Assembly (NCBI GenBank): GCA_937891465.1
Contig: CALAHF010000217.1
Span: 1 to 45,910, forward strand
From: an uncultured Verrucomicrobiales bacterium
GTDB lineage: Bacteria > Verrucomicrobiota > Verrucomicrobiia > Verrucomicrobiales > DEV007
Length of the DNA stretch: 45,910 nucleotides
Direction: 5' to 3'
The notes under the pieces were generated by a model. The model did not search any database and was not told the origin of the DNA. It worked only from the letters and a program-made list of their open reading frames with translations. Shown one piece after another: positions 8,724 through 17,542 of the stretch (position 1 is its first letter; each line of letters starts with the position of its first letter). The position numbers and the translations under genes are program-made.

Positions 8724-8740
8724 TTAAAAAAGCACATCTC

Positions 8741-10219
8741 ATGTCTGACGAAATCCCGCAAGAAGAAGATCTTAACGAATTGCTGAAATTCCGCCGCGAA
8801 AAGCTGAACAAGCTGCGCGAGCTGGGCGTCGATCCGTTTGGGGCGAAGTTTGAAACCACGCACTCCCCGGCTGAGTTGCGGGACAATTTCGAAGAAGAAA
8901 TGCAGGTGAAAATCGCCGGCCGCATCACTGCGCTGCGCGATATGGGCAAAAGTAATTTCATCGAGCTTTCCAACATCGATGGCGGAATTCAGTCTTTTGT
9001 GAACAAAGGCGAACTCGGCGATGAGCAGTGGGAAATTTACAAGCAGCTCGAAGTCGGTGACTGGGCCGGCGTCGAAGGCGAAACGTTTACGACGCGGACC
9101 GGCGAACCGACTGTGAAAGCGAAAACGATCACCGTGATTTCGAAATCGCTTCGCCCCATGCCGAATAAGTTCAGCGGCGTGGTGGATCCTCAGATCAAAT
9201 ACCGTCAGCGTTATCTCGATCTCATCGCGAACGAGCAGAGCCGTGATGTTTTCAAAAAGCGTTGCGCGATGGTTTCCGAAATTCGTCGTTATCTCGGCGA
9301 TCGCGGCTTTCTCGAAGTGGAAACCCCAATGCTCCAGGATGTTCCCGGCGGCGCTGCAGCCCAGCCTTTTGAGACGCGCCACAACGCGTTGAGCATGGAT
9401 ATGTATCTTCGAATCGCGCCCGAGCTTTACCTCAAGCGACTTCTCATTGGCGGATTCGACAAAGTTTTTGAACTGAATCGCAGCTTCCGAAACGAAGGCA
9501 TCAGCCGTCGTCACAATCCAGAATTCACGATGCTGGAAGCGTATTGGGCCTACGCAGATTTCGAGCAAATGGCCGATCTCGTCGAAGACATGATTTGCAC
9601 GCTTGCTGAGAAATATTGCGGCGGTTTGAAGATTGATCACAAAAATGCTGAAGGCGAAGTGACCAAGACGATCAACTTGAGCCGCCCGTGGAAACGCGCT
9701 GCCTACAACGATTTGATCAAAGAAGTTGCCGGCGACGACTGGTTCGACATCACGCTGGAAGAGCGGGTTGCTCGCTGCAAAAACGACCTAAAAGTCGAAA
9801 CATCAGCCGGAATGGAAGACTACGAAGTCACTCAGCAGGTTTTCGAAAAACTCGTCGAAGAAAAGTGTATCGATCCGATCTACGTGACCCACGTTTCCAA
9901 AGAACTCGTGCCACTCGCGAAGCAGAACACGTCCGATGATTCCGTCGTCGACGTTTACGAATTGATCATCAACGGCGCCGAGATTTCACCCGGTTACTCC
10001 GAGCTGAACGATCCCGACGTGCAACGCGCCCGCCTCGAAGATCAGGCTGGAGAAGAGACTCAAAAAGTCGACGAAGATTTCCTTCTCGCACTGGAATACG
10101 GCATGCCGTCAGCTGGTGGTATTGGAATCGGTATCGATCGCCTTGTCATGATGCTGACTGGCGCGGACTCGATTCGCGATGTGGTGCTGTTCCCGCAGTT
10201 GAAGCGGAAAGATGGGTGA
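8741..10219 (+). CDS. lysS: Lysyl-tRNA synthetase, class II
   Basis: It charges tRNA-Lys with lysine. The 492-residue protein has an N-terminal OB-fold anticodon-binding domain (about residues 55-140, with VKIAGRITALRDMGKSNFIEL) and a class II catalytic core: RYLDLIANEQSR near 157, motif 2 as FRNEGISRRHNPEFTMLEAY at 249-268, and motif 3 in GGIGIGIDRLVMML near the C-terminus, followed by the usual RDVVLFPQ. Length is normal for bacterial LysS. I chose ATG 8741; the frame is open further upstream, but that stretch reads through the divergent phosphoesterase start. Its promoter must lie within or overlap that neighbouring gene because only 17 bp separate the two starts. Confidence 0.97.
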   Translation: MSDEIPQEEDLNELLKFRREKLNKLRELGVDPFGAKFETTHSPAELRDNFEEEMQVKIAGRITALRDMGKSNFIELSNIDGGIQSFVNKGELGDEQWEIYKQLEVGDWAGVEGETFTTRTGEPTVKAKTITVISKSLRPMPNKFSGVVDPQIKYRQRYLDLIANEQSRDVFKKRCAMVSEIRRYLGDRGFLEVETPMLQDVPGGAAAQPFETRHNALSMDMYLRIAPELYLKRLLIGGFDKVFELNRSFRNEGISRRHNPEFTMLEAYWAYADFEQMADLVEDMICTLAEKYCGGLKIDHKNAEGEVTKTINLSRPWKRAAYNDLIKEVAGDDWFDITLEERVARCKNDLKVETSAGMEDYEVTQQVFEKLVEEKCIDPIYVTHVSKELVPLAKQNTSDDSVVDVYELIINGAEISPGYSELNDPDVQRARLEDQAGEETQKVDEDFLLALEYGMPSAGGIGIGIDRLVMMLTGADSIRDVVLFPQLKRKDG

Positions 10220-10221
10220 GA

Positions 10222-11118
10222 ATGAATCTAAGAGTCAGCGGCCATTCAACGGCTCTCTACTCGACCTGCTGGGCGATCGAACCGATAGGCTTGCTGTTTG
10301 ATTGCGGCGATGGAGCTGCTGCGACGCTTCAGCAAAAAGGTCTCAAAATAAAGACGATTGCCTGCAGTCATGCGGATCGTGATCACCTGTCAGGATTGTT
10401 CCAATTCTTGCAGCTGAACTCGACTAGCAATCGTCCGCTTGTGCTTTACCCAAAAGACTCTGGATCGTTTCCTGCGATTAAAAAGTTTACGGATCAGTTC
10501 GATCCCCATGTCGCAGGAAATACCAAATGGCAGGGAATCGAAAACGGGCATGTCCAGCAGTTGAAGCCTAATACTTTCCTCGAAGCCTATCCAAATCGCC
10601 ACATTCCGCGGAGTGAAACTTCGCAGGGTCAGCACAAGAGTCTGAGCTATTCCGTTTATTGCGATACTCAAAAGTTGAAGTCCGAATTCTCCTCCCTGTC
10701 AGGCCCTGAAATCGGCAGGCTGCGGAAGGAACGCCCCGTCGACGAAATTGTCGATATCGTTCGCAGCACGATCCTCACCTATTCAGCGGATACGCCGATC
10801 GAGAACGCAAAATATTGGAAGAATCCGGAAGTCTTGATTCATGAAGCGACTTTTCTGAACGAGAAAGACCTGACGAGTCGAAAGCAGGAGGCCCGCCACT
10901 CGTCCGTTCCTGATGTCATCAAAATGGCTTCTGAAATGCCGAATCTCAAAGTGCTAATACTCGGTCATTTTTCGTGTCGCTATAACCACGAACAAATTCG
11001 GGAAACGATTCAAGCCGAGGCAAAACGGTGGAATATCAAAATTCCAATTTTCGCGGTATTACCGGGCGAATTTGTACGCGACATCCTTTCGGCGACACCT
11101 GTTTGGGAGCCAACGTAA
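10222..11118 (+). CDS. RNase Z-like metallo-beta-lactamase fold hydrolase
   Basis: A 298-residue MBL-fold protein whose start codon lies 2 bp after the lysS stop, so the two are probably co-transcribed. Several blocks match the tRNase Z lineage: the N-terminal strand motif leading to LLFDCGDG at 24-31, LIHEATFL (about residue 210), and LKVLILGHFSCRY near the end, equivalent to the LxHxSxRY motif. The zinc motif is SHADRDHLSG, with His50, Asp52, Asp54 and His55: the second His of HxHxDH is replaced by Asp. The enzyme may therefore bind metal differently or act on another phosphodiester. A GTG at 10216 gives two extra residues; ATG at 10222 is preferred. tRNA 3'-end processing is a plausible role but unproven. 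Confidence 0.78.
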   Translation: MNLRVSGHSTALYSTCWAIEPIGLLFDCGDGAAATLQQKGLKIKTIACSHADRDHLSGLFQFLQLNSTSNRPLVLYPKDSGSFPAIKKFTDQFDPHVAGNTKWQGIENGHVQQLKPNTFLEAYPNRHIPRSETSQGQHKSLSYSVYCDTQKLKSEFSSLSGPEIGRLRKERPVDEIVDIVRSTILTYSADTPIENAKYWKNPEVLIHEATFLNEKDLTSRKQEARHSSVPDVIKMASEMPNLKVLILGHFSCRYNHEQIRETIQAEAKRWNIKIPIFAVLPGEFVRDILSATPVWEPT

Positions 11119-11191
11119 AATCTACTCAATAGCCCAATCGTGACACGAAAATAGCCTGTTCATCACGGCCAAACGTGGCATTCTTGTAACC

Positions 11192-13354
11192 GTGAGTTTT
11201 CTCTTTCCGCTTTATTTTCTTGGTGCAGCCGCCCTCGCGGTTCCAATTCTATTCCACCTGAGACGGCGGCCGCCGAAGGAACACATGGAGTTTAGCTCCC
11301 TGATGTTCTTGGAAAAGTCTCCGGAACAACTCACGCGGCGGACCAAAGTGGATCGCTGGATTTTACTGGCCCTGCGTTGTTTGGCGCTGCTGCTGTTGGC
11401 TCTGATTTTTTGCCGGCCGTATTTCAAATCGAGCACATTTCTCGGTGATGGCGGAACCGGAACTCGGACTGCAATTTTGATCGATCGCAGTGCCTCGATG
11501 CAACGGGATGGCCTTTGGGAAGAAGCCGTCGAACTTGCGAACGAAACGATTTCTAAAACGGGAGCTGACGATTCTGTTTCTGTTTCTGTTTTTGGGCAGC
11601 AATTGGAAACCGTGACGGATTCGGAAAATACAGTTGGCTGGACAGGGCCTGCGAGGAAAGCCGAACTCACCACCTTGCTTGCCGATTCCAAACCGGGCTG
11701 GAGTTCAACCGATTTGGGAACGGCTATTTCTGAACTCGCCGACGAAACCAGCAGCGAGTCGAGCGAAGGCAAAGATGCCTTTGCTAAACGTGAAGTTGTC
11801 GTGATCAGCGATTTTCAAGACGGTGCGGAGCGCGATGCGTTGGCCCAATATGCTTGGCCGGAAGATGTTTCAGTTCGCTGTCTTTCGGTTGCCCCCAAAA
11901 AACCCGGAAATATGACCGCCAATCTGGTCGCGGCTTCGATCACACAGGACAGCCAAAAAGCAGGACCCGTGACACGGCGCGTTCGATTGTCGAACTCCCC
12001 GGATTCCGAAGGCGAAAGTTATCAGCTAAAATGGGCGGGCGAAAAAGATGGAAACATTGCTGAAGGAATCCTTTCTCCCGGCGCAAGCCGAGTGGTTGCG
12101 GTGCCTCCACGTGAATCCGAATCAGAAGACGCCGTTCTCGAAATTTCGGGCGATGCGCATTCGTTCGACAACAAAGTTTACATCGCGCGGACGCAACCGC
12201 GTTTGATTCAAATTCTATTCATCGGCGAGGATCCAAAACGGAACGACGTCGGTTCTTCCTATTTCTATCTCGCCCGGGCGATGAATCGAACCAAAGCAAT
12301 CGACCCGGCGGTCGATGGTGTGAAATACGAAGACTTCAAACCAGATACCCTAAAAACCGCGAACGTGGTCGTCGTGCAGCTTTCCGAAAACACACCCGAA
12401 GCGATTACCCGCAGTGTGGGTAAATTTGTAGAAGACGGCGGCATGGCAATCGCAATCACTGGCGAAGGCGCGAAAGCGGAATCCCTTTCGGCGCTTTCCG
12501 GACGCGATGATTTGAGATTGGCAGAAGCCGACGTTTCCAACTACGCGATGCTTTCATCGCTTGATTTTGAACATCCGGTTTTAGCTCCGTTTGCAAAGGC
12601 AAAAGTTCGGGATTTCACCAAAGTCCACACGTGGAAACACCGTTCACTGACGATTCCAGAGGACAGTGAAACGGTGAAGCAGCTGGCTGATTTTGATAGT
12701 GGAGATCCGGCTTGGCTGGAGATAAATCGCGGCGAAGCAAACGGACGACTGTTCGTATTCACGTCCGGCTGGGAGCCTCAGGAAAGCCAACTCGCTCTCT
12801 CTTCGAAATTTGTCCCGCTGATTTACGCAATGTTTGCTCAGGCTGGCTATTCCGCGACAGAAGCAAGGCCACTCTATGTCGGAAATCCAATTCCGCTCGC
12901 GGGGATTCGCGATGCAAAAACGGTGAAACTTCCGACTGGCGACACGGTTTCATTGGAAAGCGGATCAACTGTTTTTGCCGACACCAACGAACCTGGCTTT
13001 TACACAGTGGCGACTTCGACGGTCGGCGAAGAGCGGATATTCGCCGTCAATTTAACACCCGCAGAAAGCCGCATCGAACCGGTTGATCCTGTTGTCGCGC
13101 TGGGAGATCTCGGTGTGAATATCGAAGCGGAAACTGCCGAAGATCCAGAAGCCGCCGCCGCACTTGCTGGCGCGACACAAGAAGAAATCAAAAAACAGAA
13201 ACAACGCCTCGAAGCCAAAGAAAAAGAGAAGCGTCAGAAAGTTTGGAAATGGATCGTCCTCGCAATTTTAATCGTCCTACTCATCGAAACCTGGTTAGCC
13301 GGACGACGCCGAACGGGTGTCGCCGAACCGGAGGGCGCCGCCTTCGCTGGATGA
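11192..13354 (+). CDS. BatA-type membrane protein with a von Willebrand factor A domain
   Basis: A 720-residue protein. The N-terminus has the double-helix BatA signature (SFLFPLYFLGAAALAVPILF, then RWILLALRCLALLLLALIFC near 50-72). A VWA domain follows, with the MIDAS motif DRSAS at residues 98-102 in AILIDRSASM, and further VWA strands (EVVVISDFQD near 203). The middle of about 350 residues is beta-rich and periplasmic. A C-terminal helix (about 683-702) ends in a short basic tail. Such proteins usually sit with MoxR ATPase and DUF58 genes; neither is in this window. The downstream giant coiled-coil protein is probably co-expressed. The start is GTG at 11192, placed by the N-terminal helix. 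Confidence 0.82.
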   Translation: MSFLFPLYFLGAAALAVPILFHLRRRPPKEHMEFSSLMFLEKSPEQLTRRTKVDRWILLALRCLALLLLALIFCRPYFKSSTFLGDGGTGTRTAILIDRSASMQRDGLWEEAVELANETISKTGADDSVSVSVFGQQLETVTDSENTVGWTGPARKAELTTLLADSKPGWSSTDLGTAISELADETSSESSEGKDAFAKREVVVISDFQDGAERDALAQYAWPEDVSVRCLSVAPKKPGNMTANLVAASITQDSQKAGPVTRRVRLSNSPDSEGESYQLKWAGEKDGNIAEGILSPGASRVVAVPPRESESEDAVLEISGDAHSFDNKVYIARTQPRLIQILFIGEDPKRNDVGSSYFYLARAMNRTKAIDPAVDGVKYEDFKPDTLKTANVVVVQLSENTPEAITRSVGKFVEDGGMAIAITGEGAKAESLSALSGRDDLRLAEADVSNYAMLSSLDFEHPVLAPFAKAKVRDFTKVHTWKHRSLTIPEDSETVKQLADFDSGDPAWLEINRGEANGRLFVFTSGWEPQESQLALSSKFVPLIYAMFAQAGYSATEARPLYVGNPIPLAGIRDAKTVKLPTGDTVSLESGSTVFADTNEPGFYTVATSTVGEERIFAVNLTPAESRIEPVDPVVALGDLGVNIEAETAEDPEAAAALAGATQEEIKKQKQRLEAKEKEKRQKVWKWIVLAILIVLLIETWLAGRRRTGVAEPEGAAFAG

Positions 13355-13376
13355 TGACAATTTTTACAAATACACA

Positions 13377-13430
13377 TTTTAACGAACCAACAGGGTTGGT
13401 TCATCAAACAGACCCTGTTGATTCGTTTAA
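13377..13430 (+). repeat. Family A palindromic element, copy between the BatA-type and DUF4175-like genes
   Basis: This is the most symmetrical copy. AACGAACCAACAGGGT at 13381-13396 pairs with ACCCTGTTGATTCGTT at 13412-13427, one mismatch in 16, with a loop of about 15 nt that contains TTGGTTCATC. Both ends are followed by A/T (TTTT and TAA). It fills most of the gap between the two genes, so a transcript crossing the pair would carry a strong hairpin there. Confidence 0.85.
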
Positions 13431-13475
13431 TTGTAAAGAATCTGCAGCTCCTGAAACCCGATTCCTCCAATTCCC

Positions 13476-16400
13476 ATGATCCATAACGTCCTCGATCAAA
13501 AACTTCGCCCGCTCATTTCTGCTGAGGCAGCATTGCGGCGGCGCAAAGCACTCGCTGCCGTTTTACTGATCGGATCGGCGATTGCAGCGGTGCTTTTCGT
13601 TCTCGCGAAGCTGGAGAATTTTTGGTCGTGGCCGGCTGTCATCACCGTCGCAGTCGGCGTTATTTTTGCGGCGCTGATTGCTTTGTGGTGGGCCGATTCA
13701 AAAACGACGTCGGTCAAAAAAATTGCGGATAAAATCGAGAGCGAGAACCCGGATTTGCAGGCGGCACTTCTTACTGCGGTCGAACAGAAGCCGGGGCCGA
13801 ATGGCGAGCTTGGCTATTTGCAGGAGCAGGTTGTCTTCGATGCGGTGAATCACGCGCTGAAAAATGATTGGGTGAAACAAATTTCGCGAAGCCGTTTGGT
13901 GAAGGCTGGCGCACTTCAGCTCGTTGCGGCGATCGCTTTTTTTGCAGTGATGTTCGGATTGCTCAGTGAAAACAATCGGATCCTCCAGCTCGCAAAAAAT
14001 GTGGCGAAGCCGGAACCGAAAATCGAACAGCCCATTCCTGATCTACTGGGTGATTACGAAATCAAAGTAAATCCCGGCGACGCAGAAGTCGAACGCGGCA
14101 CAAAGTTGGTTGTTGAAGCAAAGTTCAACGGACGAATTCCGCCCAACGCAATGGTCGTGATTCGCGATCCGGGAGAGGAAGGCGCCGAGCGCGGTCGGGT
14201 GACCTTACAGCCGGGCTTGGATGAACAGGTCTTTGCCGGATTGATCACTAAAGTTGATTCGGACGCGGTTTATCGAATCGAATTTGATGGGGAGCAGTCG
14301 GACGAATTCAAGATCACCACGTATGTTCATCCCAAGCTAGGTCAGGCTGACGCGACAATCACGCCGCCAGCCTACGCTGAACAAAAAACGAAAACGATCG
14401 AGGACACCCGCAAAGTTTCACTGCTGGAAGGTTCTGATTTGGCGTGGTCCATGACGATTAATAAACCAGTCAAAGACGCTGAACTCTTCGGAATGGACGA
14501 TGGGGAAATCATCTCGCTAAAGGCAAGTTCTGAAAATCCCAGCGTATTGGTGGCATCCCATCAGCCGAAAGAGACTCAAAAATACCGGCTGCATCTGGTC
14601 GATGATCGCGAACGAGCCAATAAGCGACCGCCGATCATCACGGTGACCGTGAAGAAAAATCAGCCACCGAAATTGGAATTTGAATTTCCTAAAACCGACG
14701 TGGAAGTCTCAGCCCTTCAGGAAATGCCAGTGGAAGGCAAAGTCTGGGATGACATCGGTGTGATGAGTGTCGGCGTCACTTTTGAAGTCGGGAAAGAAGA
14801 TCGTGATGTCACGCTTGCAGATGGAAAACTAGCGGGCGGAAAAAATCATCCGCTCAGCACGCAATTCAATTTTGAAGAGATCGGAGCCAAGCCACGGGAC
14901 ATGGTTTCGTATCACCTCTGGGCAGAAGATCTCGGTCCCGATGGGAAAGTGCGCCGCACCATGAGCGACATGTTTTTCGCTGAAGTCCGGGAATTCGAAG
15001 ACATCTTTCGCGAAAAAGAATCCCAGGGAGGTGAGCCCAGCGAGGGCGAAGGCGGCGAGTCAGAGAAGTTGATGAAGATGCAAAAAGACGTCATCAACGC
15101 GGGCTGGAAATTACTTCGTCGTGAACAAATGGGACGGACGATTGAAGAACTCGCCAGCGACGTTGATGTTTTGAAACAGTCTCAGGAGATCACGATCGGT
15201 CTCCTTGATGAAGCGATGGAAAAAGTCGAAGACGCCGAGGTGAAAGCTCTGTTTACCGAAGCTCGTGGGTTCATGGAGAAAGCCGTCGGCGAATGGACGG
15301 TTGCTCTCGAAAAACCGGATGGGAAAAAATTGGAGCCGGCTTTGGATTTTGCAAAAGATGCCTACCAAACGCTGGTAAGAGCCAAAAATCGCGAGCACAA
15401 CGTGACCATGTCTCAAGACCCCAGTCAGGGAAAACCGGGCCAACCGAAAGAGCAGCAGATGATGGAGCTCGAAATGAAGCAGAAGGAGCTTCGCTACGAA
15501 GAGCAGCGAATGGCCGAAGAGGAAATGCCGACAACGCCTGAACAAAAGGCAAACCTCGAAGTTCTGACCCGCTTGAAAGAATTGGCGAAACGTCAGGAAG
15601 CCATTGCGAAGAAAATCAAAGAACTCGAGTCCGCCCTCCAGGAAGCAAAAACCGAAGAAGAGAAATCCGAATTGGAACGCCAACTGAAACGCCTTCAAGA
15701 AGAACAGGAGCAACTCCTGCGGGAACTTGATGAAGTCACCGAGAAAATGGACTCCGAAGAGAATCGCGCCAACATGGCGGAGGAGCGGGAGAAATTGGAG
15801 GAAACACGCGAGGCGGTAAAAGAAACCGCAGAGAAACTCGATGAGGGCAAGCTCGCGGACGCAGCAAACTCAGCCACACGCGCACAGCGTGAATTGGAAG
15901 AGGTGAAGGAAGATTTCCGCGAAAAGACCTCACGGCAATTCGCCGGCGAAATGCGCGAGATGCGGAACAAGGCACGGGAATTGGCCGACGCCCAGGAAGC
16001 GATTGGCAAGAAGCTGGATGAAAGTGAACAGGGCAAAGACGTTTTTGATCAGGCCAATTCACCGGCAGAAAATCTGGCTTTATCCCGGGAGATCGACGCT
16101 CAAAAGAAGAAGCTGAATGACTTGATTGATCAGATGCGCAAACTCAGCGAGCAGAGCGAAGAATCTGAGCCGTTGCTTTCAACTGCGCTTTACGAAGGCG
16201 TTCGCGAAAGCACGACGAGTGGGGTGGAGAATTCGTTGGCGGAGGCAAGTCAGCTGACCCGCTACAATCGCCGTGAAATGGCCGTCGAGCCTGAGCGTGC
16301 CGCAGCTCGGGGAATTGAAGAATTGAAAAAGGACATTGAAGCTGCCGCCGAAAAAGTGCTCGGCAACGAGGCGGATGCGCTGCGACTTGCGCGAAGTGAG

Positions 16401-17519
16401 CTGGATGACTTGATCGAAAAAACGGAAGCAGAAGCGAAGAAATTAGGAGGCAATCAACCCGGAAAAAATGGCGAGGACACGGAGGTGGCGGAAGGACAGC
16501 GGCGCGGACCAGATGGAAAACCTGGAGATGCACCCCGGTTTGAGAACTCAGAAACCGGAGAAGTTGCCACTGCAGAACAGCTTAAAAATGCGGGCTTCCC
16601 ATCCGCCTCGAACGAAGAAATTGAGGAGAAAATGAAAGAACAGGGCTTCACCCCGGCAGCAGACGGACAGGAACCCGGCGGTCAGCAAATGGCGGAAAAA
16701 GGCAAGGGCACGCCAAGCCCTGATGGCAAAGGCGACAGCTCCAAAGGTTCACCAAAAGGAGAGCAACCTGGCGCAGGTAAAGGTGAAAAATCGGACGGGC
16801 CGAAACGACCCGGCGAGGGCAAAGGCAAAGGTGAGCCGGGCCAGCTTGCTGAGAATGTAAAAGGCGAAAAAGGAAAAGGGCCTGACGGCAAGGGCAAAGG
16901 TCAAGGAGAGGGCAAGGGTGAGGGTGAGGGAAAAGGAGCTGGTGAAAAAGGTGAAGGAAAAGGCAAGGGTAAGGGAAAGGGCCAAGGCAAAGGCAAAGGC
17001 TATAGTCAGGGTTTTGCGAACAACCCTCCGCCAAGCGAATCAGCGGGCGACCAACGTGGTGGAGGCGGTGCTCTAAACAACGGCGGCGGAGATGATCGCC
17101 GAAATGGACCACCTCCCGGAGGTGCAGCGCAGCCTGGAAAACCTTTGTTTTTCAATCAGCCTGAAGAAGAAATCTCACTCGATCCGATCACGGGCGAGGG
17201 CTACGAGGAGTTCGCGAAAAAGCTTAGCAACATTGAAGAGATGGTTGAGGACGAGGATTTGAAAAACGAAATCGCGAAAGTTTCTGACAATGCCCGCGCC
17301 ATGCGGATTGATTATCGCCGCGACAACCTGCCGCCACAAGCTGATCAAATCACGACACGAATCACCAATCCGCTCGTAGAAATGCGGAATCGCTTAACCG
17401 AAGAGCTGGCGAAATTGGATAAGGAAAATCCCCTCGCCCCGATTGATCGCGATCCTGTTCCGAGTGAATTCCGAGAGTTGGTGAAAAAATACTACGAAGA
17501 ATTGGGAAGCGGTAAGTGA
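13476..17519 (+). CDS. Very large coiled-coil membrane protein, DUF4175-like
   Basis: A 1347-residue protein with three N-terminal hydrophobic helices (about residues 25-45, 48-70 and 148-165), then a beta-rich periplasmic part to about 500. A long glutamate- and lysine-rich coiled coil runs from about 520 to 1010 (repeated ELxxLxKRQExIxKKI-type heptads). Next is a low-complexity region at about 1070-1190 made of GKGKGEG, PGQ and PDGK units (nucleotides about 16690-17010), and then a conserved-looking C-terminal domain with LSNIEEMVEDEDLKNEIAKV. The order resembles the DUF4175 proteins of Bacteroidota and Planctomycetota/Verrucomicrobiota relatives, whose role is unknown. It follows the BatA/VWA gene by 121 bp, mostly family A repeat. 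The low-complexity tract is a hot spot for length variation. A structural role in the envelope is inference. Confidence 0.75.
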   Translation: MIHNVLDQKLRPLISAEAALRRRKALAAVLLIGSAIAAVLFVLAKLENFWSWPAVITVAVGVIFAALIALWWADSKTTSVKKIADKIESENPDLQAALLTAVEQKPGPNGELGYLQEQVVFDAVNHALKNDWVKQISRSRLVKAGALQLVAAIAFFAVMFGLLSENNRILQLAKNVAKPEPKIEQPIPDLLGDYEIKVNPGDAEVERGTKLVVEAKFNGRIPPNAMVVIRDPGEEGAERGRVTLQPGLDEQVFAGLITKVDSDAVYRIEFDGEQSDEFKITTYVHPKLGQADATITPPAYAEQKTKTIEDTRKVSLLEGSDLAWSMTINKPVKDAELFGMDDGEIISLKASSENPSVLVASHQPKETQKYRLHLVDDRERANKRPPIITVTVKKNQPPKLEFEFPKTDVEVSALQEMPVEGKVWDDIGVMSVGVTFEVGKEDRDVTLADGKLAGGKNHPLSTQFNFEEIGAKPRDMVSYHLWAEDLGPDGKVRRTMSDMFFAEVREFEDIFREKESQGGEPSEGEGGESEKLMKMQKDVINAGWKLLRREQMGRTIEELASDVDVLKQSQEITIGLLDEAMEKVEDAEVKALFTEARGFMEKAVGEWTVALEKPDGKKLEPALDFAKDAYQTLVRAKNREHNVTMSQDPSQGKPGQPKEQQMMELEMKQKELRYEEQRMAEEEMPTTPEQKANLEVLTRLKELAKRQEAIAKKIKELESALQEAKTEEEKSELERQLKRLQEEQEQLLRELDEVTEKMDSEENRANMAEEREKLEETREAVKETAEKLDEGKLADAANSATRAQRELEEVKEDFREKTSRQFAGEMREMRNKARELADAQEAIGKKLDESEQGKDVFDQANSPAENLALSREIDAQKKKLNDLIDQMRKLSEQSEESEPLLSTALYEGVRESTTSGVENSLAEASQLTRYNRREMAVEPERAAARGIEELKKDIEAAAEKVLGNEADALRLARSELDDLIEKTEAEAKKLGGNQPGKNGEDTEVAEGQRRGPDGKPGDAPRFENSETGEVATAEQLKNAGFPSASNEEIEEKMKEQGFTPAADGQEPGGQQMAEKGKGTPSPDGKGDSSKGSPKGEQPGAGKGEKSDGPKRPGEGKGKGEPGQLAENVKGEKGKGPDGKGKGQGEGKGEGEGKGAGEKGEGKGKGKGKGQGKGKGYSQGFANNPPPSESAGDQRGGGGALNNGGGDDRRNGPPPGGAAQPGKPLFFNQPEEEISLDPITGEGYEEFAKKLSNIEEMVEDEDLKNEIAKVSDNARAMRIDYRRDNLPPQADQITTRITNPLVEMRNRLTEELAKLDKENPLAPIDRDPVPSEFRELVKKYYEELGSGK

Positions 17520-17542
17520 GGTTGGCAGCTCCCTATGTAGCG

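Noticed and set aside
8708-9640. 310-codon minus-strand ORF inside lysS
   Set aside because: It is antisense to a well-conserved gene; its product has no recognisable motif, and the frame is open because of the codon bias of lysS.
15111-15713. 200-codon minus-strand ORF, rich in Phe and Leu
   Set aside because: It is the complement of the Glu/Lys-rich coiled coil of the DUF4175-like gene.
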